From positions 10,001 through 48,982 of the forward strand of contig JABUQX010022147.1 of the NCBI GenBank assembly GCA_015478945.1: a DNA stretch of 38,982 nt, in the 5' to 3' direction. The DNA comes from Trachelipus rathkii (taxonomy: Eukaryota > Arthropoda > Malacostraca > Isopoda > Trachelipodidae). The position numbers and the translations under genes were made by a program. Below, piece after piece: positions 32,231 through 38,982 of this stretch. The notes below the pieces were generated by a model that was not told where the DNA came from, did not search any database, and saw only the letters and a program-made list of their open reading frames with translations. Numbering within the stretch: the stretch's first letter is position 1; every line of letters starts with the position of its first letter.

Positions 32231-32500
32231 AGTTACATTTCTGCCCTGGCCCGATCCTTAGTGGAGGGCCACACCGCCTCAAAAAGGCCGCACTTGCTCT
32301 TGGGCGTTCCTACTAGGTCGAGAAGAAATACAGCGCAAGTGTATCGGGGGCGTCGGAGGCGGGCACTCCAGAAGGAGAGTGGCTGCCATTGTGGTCCTGG
32401 AATATACGACATCGTAGTGACAGCAATGGAGGAAATAACGGTATGTCAAGTTTTGAATCTGAATTTAATATTGCAAAAGATTGGTGGTCACTGAATCTGC
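32230..32500. other. GC-rich coding-like island, unassigned
   Basis: GC content jumps here. The plus strand stays open through RSLVEGHTASKRPHLLLGV and further to about 32494. The minus strand in one frame reads PQWQPLSFWSARLRRP, faintly like the WQPLAFFSRRL stretch of Gypsy RNase H, but the expected downstream residues do not follow. It may be the end of the neighbouring LINE, another retroelement fragment or an exon; I cannot decide. Confidence 0.3.
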
Positions 32501-32559
32501 TCCGGGCGAGTTAATTGGTCCTCTTCTGGACAGGGCATAGGTTTAGGGATGGGGTGTTT

Positions 32560-34330
32560 GTAGATGTGTTATTTTGGGGCGGTTTTGTAGATTATGTGTT
32601 AGATTTAAGTTGTGTATGGAGTGAGTCCGACGCCCACAGACCATATTTGGGGTTGGGAGATGTTTGTTTGTTAGATATCACTATATATCAATCTCTGCTG
32701 GTGAGTGTAGGGGGGATTTTAGTCTGGTGCGGGGGAGGGTTGTGGGGAGTATTTGGTGGCATTGGAATGGTTGCGAAATGTGTAGGATGTTTTCTGAAAA
32801 AATTGCGTCCGCTACCATCTTCCATGTAGGGATGGGCAGGATGTGTGTCTCGTCATGTAAATTCTGGATGGGGGTTGTTTTAGTACATCCAGGATTTATC
32901 TAAGGGCATGCTTGGTAATTGTAATTTGTTTAAGTTGGATTGTTGATAGTGCTGGGAACCATGCGCAGGAGGCATAGTTTATAATTTCTTCTGGAGTTTG
33001 TTGTAGATGTTTGTTGGTAGATGGTGTGTTTCTGTGCTGGTTTTGTGTGGGAGTAAGGGTTTCGGTAGGTGTTTAATTCCGTTGGGTTTGAGGGTAAATG
33101 TTGGGCGAGAAAGTCATATGTAAGTTGTCGTAAGTGAGTCCAATGATTTTGGGTTTTGTTTATGGGGAGGGGTTGTTGTTCTGAATAGACTATTGGTGGA
33201 ATGTGGAATTTGGTGGCGGGTTTGTGTTAGGAGTATGATGGATGGATTTAAGGGGGGAAGCTTCACCTACTTAGGTGAGTAGAAACGTTTCTAATAATTT
33301 GTAACGTATTCTTGGTGTGTGGTGGCTGTATTTACAAGTGGATGTTGGGAATTGAGACTGATGTCGTCTGGGTAAGTAATTAGTTTGGTGGATTGGGTTG
33401 GTAAGGGGGGCAAATCTGCTGTAAGAGATTGAAGAGGAATGAGCAGGAATGGCTACCCTGTTGGTACGGCCCGTTTTGTGAGTTTTAATTGAGTTTGAGA
33501 GGTGTTTTATGAGGACTTTGCGTATTTATTGGTAAGCGGAAATTTGAAGCCCTTTGTATCATCTGTTTTCTAGGGGTGGATTGAAGGATTTTTGTTAATA
33601 TAGGGATGTTATTTAGGGACTGCCCAAAGAGGCTTTGTGTTAATTGAACCGATGCTGTGAGTATGATCCTGTGTGAAGTGGGATTGGTTGAAGCATTTGA
33701 ATTATGTGTGTGGGTGTAGGAGGTGAGGCTGTTGTTATTTGAATTATTACCTTTAAATCCGTGTTGGAATTTTGGAGGGTGATGGTGGAGTAGTTGTTAA
33801 TATTAAGTTTCTCCAAGCCAGTTTGCTGAGTGGAGAGAAGAGAAGATTGGGCGTAGGAGGATGGGAATTGGGCTTTTGGTTCAGTTTGGGATAATGAAAG
33901 CTTTTCCCAGATGGGGTATGATAAATTGAGTTCCATCCCAGGATGGTTAAACGATTCTGTGATGAGGAGAATTGCTTTTCCTCCTAAGGTGTTTCAGGTG
34001 GAAGTTTGAGATTGGAGTCTGGTCCTGTTGCTGGTTAATTTTTGATCGTTTTTTGATTGTTCTTTGATATCAATGTTGGTGTGTAAAAGGAGTTGAGAGT
34101 TTGTGTCTGAGGGAAGTTTTAATGAGTTGTTTTTTGTTTAACGTGCGTATTAATGCGGGTGAGTTGTTTACGGGAGATATTTACCAGTATGTTTGCGAGG
34201 CTGTCTGCTTGTTGTTTTGAGGAAGGGAGGAAGTTGTCGGGCAAGGATGGGGATTCGGTGTGAAAGAGAGGGGTGTTTGCAGAATTGTTTAGTTTTTTTG
34301 ATAACCTGCCAGGTTTTCTTATTATCTGAT
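32560..34330 (-). pseudogene. LINE reverse transcriptase and C-terminal remnant
   Basis: WQVIKKTKQFCKH near 34310 is the linker before RT. TKLITYPDDIS (about 33391-33358) is motif C (usual TY-ADD-T) with alanine replaced by proline. The downstream thumb reads PLPINKTPKIIGLTYDN (about 33175-33125; usual KTLGVTFD), MTFSPNI and YASCAWFPALST-like residues near 32980-32950 (usual YACPAWSP). The region before motif C (33400-34250) is hard to align. The ORF-like stretch at 33936-33640 falls in this area and probably belongs to the same protein in one frame. Confidence 0.6.
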
Positions 34331-34599
34331 GCGTGAGAATGTTGCTTTTGTTAGGTATTCTGTGAAAACTTGTTAGTTGGTGTTGTGGTTATTAGATTAG
34401 AGATCTGAGTGTTTAGGTTAGTTTTTTGGTTAGTGGTTAATGTGGTGTATGTCCGGAGTTTTCGGAGGGGTTTCTTGTTAATAAGTTGACTGATTTTGGG
34501 GATAGTTTGGGGATGTAGGATTTGCTGTGACCCTCCCCTTGTGTTATGTAGAGAATTTGGCTGATTGGATGAATTGTTGTTTTAATATAATGGATGGAG

Positions 34600-35400
34600 G
34601 TGTTGTTAAAGATGTATGTTCATGTATTGGTCGTCGAGGTTTCCTGGGATTCGATTTGGTTAGTAAATTCCTGTCCAGTTAGCTTTTTGTAGTTAGCGTA
34701 TGTGGTGGTCTTTTTTTGGACTTGTGGGGGGCAAGCCAGAGATATGAGATAGGGAGATACTGATTGTAGTCGGTGGTTGTGTCCAGGTTATGTCCTGTGA
34801 TGTAGGAGAGGGAACGAAATGTAATTCGTCTGGTAGTTGGGGGATTGGTGGCTTGGGAGGGATTTGGGGGAGTTTAGAGTTAAAGGCTATTCAGTGTTCC
34901 AACTTCGTAAGGATTAATGGTTACCCAGGGGATACGGATGGGTATCTTCGGACCAGGCAGTGGTGTGGCGTTTAATCGCCTCCAAGAGAGATTTGGTAAA
35001 TGTAGCCTAATTTGGTGATCAGGGGGGGGGGTGTAAGGTTATTGGGCTGGTTGGGGTGTAAGTGTGGCGAAATATATAAGGTTGGAAGATGTTCGTGAAC
35101 GTGGTCTTGTTCATGATATGAACAAGATTGGATTTTATTAATGCGGCGGGGAGGTGTGGAAGTGTTATAGTTGTATATGATATGGTATGCTGTGTGGATC
35201 AGTGATTAAAGGGAATGTGAGGAGGTTGGAAGGGGAGTCTATGGCATCGAACCACCAGAAATGTGGGGCAGGTTTTGGCGAGGAGGCTTCTTGTATGATA
35301 GCTATGTGGAAATTGTGTTTTTTCAGGAAAGTGGTTAAGTTCTATGGATTTGTTGGTTAAGCCATTGATATTGAATTGTAGTATGTTGATTTGGGATTAG
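34600..35400 (-). pseudogene. LINE APE-type endonuclease remnant and linker
   Basis: ILQFNINGLTNKSIEL (about 35385-35340; usual ILQWNINGL-NK), HNFHIAIIQEAS (35318-35283; usual I-ALQET-L), and GD-x-TPHH near 34980-34960 (usual GDFNAHH). Further on come KKLTGQEFTNQI and THYIKTTI-like residues (34690-34560) and KSYIPKLSPKS-NLLTR (about 34525-34470), matching the usual ...W..F....I.P.......P.W....L..A...R linker. The catalytic E of QE is present and the GDFN is degraded. Confidence 0.6.
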
Positions 35401-35429
35401 GTTTGGTCGGAAGAGGGTTTTGGTTGGTG

Positions 35430-35890
35430 GGTGGGGCGCTACAGGTTGTACAGTGTAGCCCATATTGTATTCTGGGAGGGTCGGAATGGTGAGAGGTCAA
35501 GGTGTGCCCAATTAATTTGCAACTAAACACTGAATGCTATTGTAGTCCAACTTGTTTTTGGCAGATAGGGCAGTAATATTTAGGGGGAACCGGGTTGCTC
35601 TCGACATCTCCCGACCATAGGAGTAGTAGTCTCACTACAATGAGAGTAAAAATAGACAGAAAAGGCAGATTTGAGACATAGATAAATAAGTAGAAGGAGG
35701 ACGATAGTAAAGTAGCGTAAAATATGACCTGTGGCCTGGCTCTAGCCTGGCCCTTTCGGCGATAACCCTCCTGGTGGTATGGGGGGGATTGTGAATCGTG
35801 CAGCACCCCGTCCCCCCCCGGCGAATTCCTCGAGATTTCTTCCGGGGCGAAATTCTGACGGATTGCCACTGCTTGAAATGTACACATCAC
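35430..35890 (-). pseudogene. LINE N-terminal region: hydrophobic leader, 2A-like motif, PHD-like finger
   Basis: An open minus frame (35890-35537, 117 codons) carries a hydrophobic stretch at residues 57-92 (FYATLLSSSFYLFIYV, FLSIFTLIVVRLLLL). Then comes GDVESNPVP at residues 94-102 (about 35611-35585) and YYCPICQKQVGLQ before a stop. Past a frameshift, NSIAFQ-C, WAHLxCT-like and CTTCS residues to about 35435 complete a Cx2C...CxxC...W-H-xxC...CxxC finger. The 2A consensus ends NPGP; here glycine is valine (codon GTT), so ribosome skipping is expected to be lost. The true start codon is uncertain. Confidence 0.6.
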
Positions 35891-36039
35891 AATATATATA
35901 TAGTAATATATATTATATATAATATACTATATATAATATTATATAATAAATATATATATATATAATAATAATATATATATTATAATATAAATATATTATC
36001 ATATTATATTATATAATATAATATATATATATATATTAT
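35891..36039. repeat. (AT)n microsatellite
   Basis: AT array between the LINE 5' side and the left end of hAT-6. Confidence 0.9.
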
Positions 36040-36777
36040 TAGTATAAGGGTTGGAAAAAACCATGGTTTATAAAAAAAAAAAACCAAAAAAACCTATTGG
36101 TTTTTTAAATAAAGCCAAATATTAACCATGGTTTTTGTGTTATTTGGTTTTATGCTATTTTGATGGTTTTTAATGTAAGTTTAATGGTTTATAATGATTT
36201 AAAGGCAAAAAATCATTTACTTGGAAACTGTTAAGAAACACATTGTGCTAACACATATTTTAAAATTCCTTAAATAAATTTCTTTAGATTCTAAAATTTT
36301 AATATGTTGATAACTGTAAATAACTGTTAATATGTTAATATTTTTTGCGTTTTACATAACTCATAAAGTAAAATATTAGAGGGGTATTATATATGACAGA
36401 GAAAGTCTATCTAAAAAAAAGGTTATATTTTATTTTACAAAAAATACAAAAAAAAAAAAACGTATAAAGAAAATCGAAATAAGTCTTGATTACTACTTAA
36501 ACCAATAGTTTATATATTCTTTTGAAACAATCTCAACGGAGACAGGGTAAGTAATGAAAATCCTCAAGAGCTCGACACAGAATCATGTCTTAAACATGTT
36601 AATATATATAATATATATATATGCATATAATATATAATTATAATATATATATATTATATTATATATATATATATATATATATAGTATATATATATATATA
36701 TAATATATATATTATGTATTGTATATATAAATATATACTTTATATATTATAAATATAATATTATATAATAGTATTAT

Positions 36778-36808
<31 letters not shown>

Positions 36809-37128
36809 CTATATATTATATATAATATATAGTATATATATATAATAAATAATATATGTATATCTATATATTTTTATATTATTATATAATCATCTTTAGC
36901 TGGTAATTTAAAATCAGCAGAAATTTTTTTATTGCATTTCAGATTCTCTTCGATGAAAAATTGAGAAACTATATGAACATGCCAAAGATAAACCATTAAT
37001 AAAATATTTTTTAAAAATAATTTATGCATGGTTTTTTTATGTTTTAAAAACCATTGTTTTTTTTATGTGTTTAAACCATGGTTAAACCAAAGGTTTAAAC
37101 CAAATGGTTTAAACCATCCCACCTACTA
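36040..37128. mobile_element. hAT-6, non-autonomous element (GGTTTAAACC family)
   Basis: Left end TAGTATAAGGGTTGGAAAAA; right end, reverse-complemented, TAGTAGGTGGGATGGTTTAA. Subterminal zones (36050-36190 and 37020-37115) are filled with AACCATGGTTTA, GGTTTAAACC and CCAAATGGTT words, most of them self-complementary. The interior includes about 290 bp of AT array and about 400 bp of unassigned AT-rich DNA without a transposase. TATATTAT flanks the left end and recurs 2 bp from the right end, which is not decisive in AT repeats. Confidence 0.65.
36600..36890. repeat. (AT)n microsatellite inside hAT-6
   Basis: About 290 bp imperfect AT array. Confidence 0.95.
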
Positions 37129-37258
37129 TATATATTATATATTATATATATATAATATAGAGAGTATATAATTACTATTATATATATATATATATATTAT
37201 ATATATATAAATATTATATATATATCATATATATTATATATATTATATATATATATAT
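37129..37258. repeat. (AT)n microsatellite
   Basis: AT array starting at the right end of hAT-6. Confidence 0.9.
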
Positions 37259-37434
37259 GGCAGCTCCACTTCGATAGCCTTCATGTACGTATCTTAAAAA
37301 CATATTAATGCCAGCAGTAAAAATAAAAAAATATCGGTTTTAAAAAAAGTATAATAATATGTAGAATAGTAATTTTAAACTTATTTTTAAATTAACGTAA
37401 GTAACCTTACGTTGTCCTTTAATGTTGGGTGGTG

Positions 37435-37665
37435 TTAAAAACTGAAAGAGATACCAAAGGATGCCCACCGAGCATGCACGGCGTCGGGGTCTCTAGTCGC
37501 CTTCCGGGGAAGACAGGGTAGGACTGATTTCCCCCCTCCGGGAGGGCGGCGAATCCTGCGACACCCAAATACCAAAAGAGCGGGTTCCGGAGCCCCTCCC
37601 CTACGGGGTATGGAAACGTCCCCTGCCTTATGTTTCCCGTTCGCTCGAGCCCTTATGGTGCCATA
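37435..37665 (-). repeat. GC-rich dispersed repeat, copy 4 (longest)
   Basis: AGAGATACC, then CGTCGGGGTCTCTAGTCGCC, TTCCGGGGAAGACAGGG and TTTCCCCCCTCCGGG align in order with copy 3 and the reverse complements of copies 1 and 2. It extends about 100 bp further (GAGCGGGTTCCGGAGCCCC, TACGGGGTATGG) than the others. There is no coding family match. Confidence 0.6.
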
Positions 37666-37669
37666 TATA

Positions 37670-37882
37670 TGCTATGAGTATAATATATATATATATAGAT
37701 AAATATAATATATATTATATAATATATATATAAATATATATAATAATATATATATATATATTATATAATAGATATATATATACCTATATATTATATATAT
37801 TATATAGAGTATAACTATATATATATATATATTAATTAATATATTTTATATATTATATATATATATATATATATATTAAGTA
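37670..37882. repeat. (AT)n microsatellite
   Basis: AT array adjoining GC-rich copy 4. Confidence 0.9.
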
Positions 37883-38170
37883 TTTTAATCATATTTGTGC
37901 ATGTAACCTTCTGGAAATTAAATGACAAATATACACAAGATATATGATTTCAGCCCCGTTACAATGAACATGTGAGAAGACGCGAGATGTTCATAGAATT
38001 TTTTCATTAAGACAAACATATTAATTGTTATTTAATTATTCCATTATTCAATAAGTAAATAGAGTATTTCATACACCGTAATTTACGCAGAATTCTAAAA
38101 AATGTATTCTTTTTAGTGAATGCATTATAGTTTTTAAGAATACAATGACGTTAATGGAAACGCTGGCATA
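37883..38170. other. AT-rich spacer, nothing recognised
   Basis: No gene or repeat signal is supported. Confidence 0.3.
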
Positions 38171-38465
38171 TTATTATTATATTATATATAGTATAATATA
38201 TATAAATATAATGTAATATTTAAAATATATTATAATATATATATTATATATTATATTAATATTGGATAAATGTCAAGTTTCAAATCACCTTTTGTGCGTT
38301 TGTCTGTATACACAAAGAGAGTCACTTTGTAGGTGCCTACGTGAGTCACTATATAGGCTTGAGTTTACAATATATTATAATATATATATATATAATATAT
38401 ATATGTATATATATATGATAATAATAATAATATATAATATTATATAATATAATATATTTATATAC
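38171..38465. repeat. (AT)n microsatellites with spacer
   Basis: AT arrays at about 38171-38265 and 38370-38465. The 100 bp between them contains a GAGTCACT doublet (38320 and 38342). Confidence 0.85.
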
Positions 38466-38649
38466 GTATATATATATTTAACCTTTGTTGACAAATGTAC
38501 AGAATTTTGTTACTCTAGATACTTTTTTCTATTAGAGTTTAGTTTCCAATACGATTGTTTAGTAATTGAAGTAAATATTTAAGAAGGTCGTATTCCTGTA
38601 AAAATAAATTCATTTCAAAAATATTTATTCAGAAAATAATACTGATTAA

Positions 38650-38745
38650 GTATATAATATATTATATATAATATATAATAATTATATATATAGTATATTA
38701 TATATAAATAATATATAGTATATATATAGATAGTATATATTGCCA
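38650..38745. repeat. (AT)n microsatellite
   Basis: AT array leading into the terminal minisatellite. Confidence 0.9.
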
Positions 38746-38749
38746 AACT

Positions 38750-38935
38750 TTCTATCTTAGGTTTTCCTTGTTCGCAACGTGAATCCCATGTAGGTTAGTC
38801 GTTTTGCTCTTGCAGCGTGAATCCGTCCTAGTTAGGTTTCATTGTCTTTCCTGCAAATTTAAATCCGTGCTAGGTAAGGTTTCATTGCTCTGCAACGTTG
38901 AATCGCGTCAGGTTAGGTCCTAGCTGTACCCCCTT
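38750..38935 (+). repeat. Minisatellite, unit of about 40 bp, about four copies
   Basis: Units start with GCAACGTGAATCC (38774), GCAGCGTGAATCC (38812), GCAAATTTAAATCC (38853) and GCAACGTTGAATC (38892), so spacing is 38, 41 and 39 bp. Each contains a TAGGTTAG/TAGTTAGG/TAGGTAAGG-type block, and the inner ones end TTTCATTG or TTTTGCTCT. A partial unit precedes the first. The array fades near 38935, close to the window end. Confidence 0.75.
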
Positions 38936-38982
38936 TTAAAGTTTAGTTAGGATAAAGTGTGGCTAGGTAGACACAGATTTAA

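Larger units (their letters stand above)
32500..35890 (-). mobile_element. Jockey/CR1-group LINE with 2A-like motif, nearly full span, decayed
   Basis: The whole block is G/T-rich on the plus strand because the LINE lies on the minus strand. In minus order: hydrophobic N-terminus, 2A-like GDVESNPVP, Cys/His finger, APE endonuclease, linker and RT. This is the architecture of APE-type LINEs of invertebrates that start with a hydrophobic leader and LLLSGDVE-NPGP. Frameshifts are dense. The 5' side stops at an AT array at 35890. The 3' end near 32500 is approximate. Plus-strand open frames across the block (32515-32829, 32664-32903, 34790-34975) are antisense shadows. Confidence 0.7.

Noticed and set aside
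1..38982. tRNA, rRNA, snRNA genes and intact host exons
   Set aside because: I looked for tRNA A/B box pairs, rRNA core words and long conserved frames with splice signals and saw none that I could support by eye. A covariance-model scan would be decisive.

Overview
The window looks like intergenic, repeat-dominated DNA from an invertebrate animal genome, most likely an arthropod. A decapod-like crustacean is my leading guess, but it is inferred from style and not proven. I see no intact host gene, tRNA, rRNA or CRISPR array. About a third of the window is (AT)n/(AAT)n microsatellite. Almost everything else that can be recognised is a decayed transposable element with many frameshifts and stops. 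Some frameshifts may be uncorrected assembly errors, because homopolymer C and G runs are common.

Layout from left to right. 480-1255 (-): 3' end of a CR1/L2-like LINE. 2.4 kb: a perfect GC hairpin. 3178-4320: a TIR-bounded element holding two copies of a GC-rich repeat; further copies lie at 13.1 and 37.5 kb. 5044-10721: matching ends of an AAATGCCC hAT-like element (hAT-1). They enclose a second hAT with a broken transposase (hAT-2, 5656-7320) and a nearly complete but broken LINE on the minus strand (7480-10230). 11380-12660 (+): a broken copy of a widespread, functionally unassigned transposon-type protein. 13567-14643: hAT-3, short. 15531-17908: hAT-4. 18850-20270 (+): Jockey-like LINE reverse transcriptase. 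21450-24195 (+): Ty3/Gypsy pol, broken but in canonical order. 24490-31830: a large imperfect inverted repeat with arms of about 2.2 kb, its left arm split by hAT-5 (24683-25663). 32500-35890 (-): a LINE whose first coding part carries a 2A-like motif and a PHD-like zinc finger. 36040-37128: hAT-6. 38750-38935: a roughly 40-bp minisatellite.

Three points stand out. First, the hAT-5 insertion can be read against its own empty site, kept in the other arm of the inverted repeat, so the target duplication ATTAATAT can be assigned without an outside genome. Second, the hAT-like families have different sequences but the same design: each end carries repeats of a family-specific word that is self-complementary. 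Third, the 7.3-kb inverted repeat, with a tandem unit of about 290 bp inside each arm, matches no element class I recognise. No genes here work together in a pathway; the relationships are nesting and insertion order among mobile elements.
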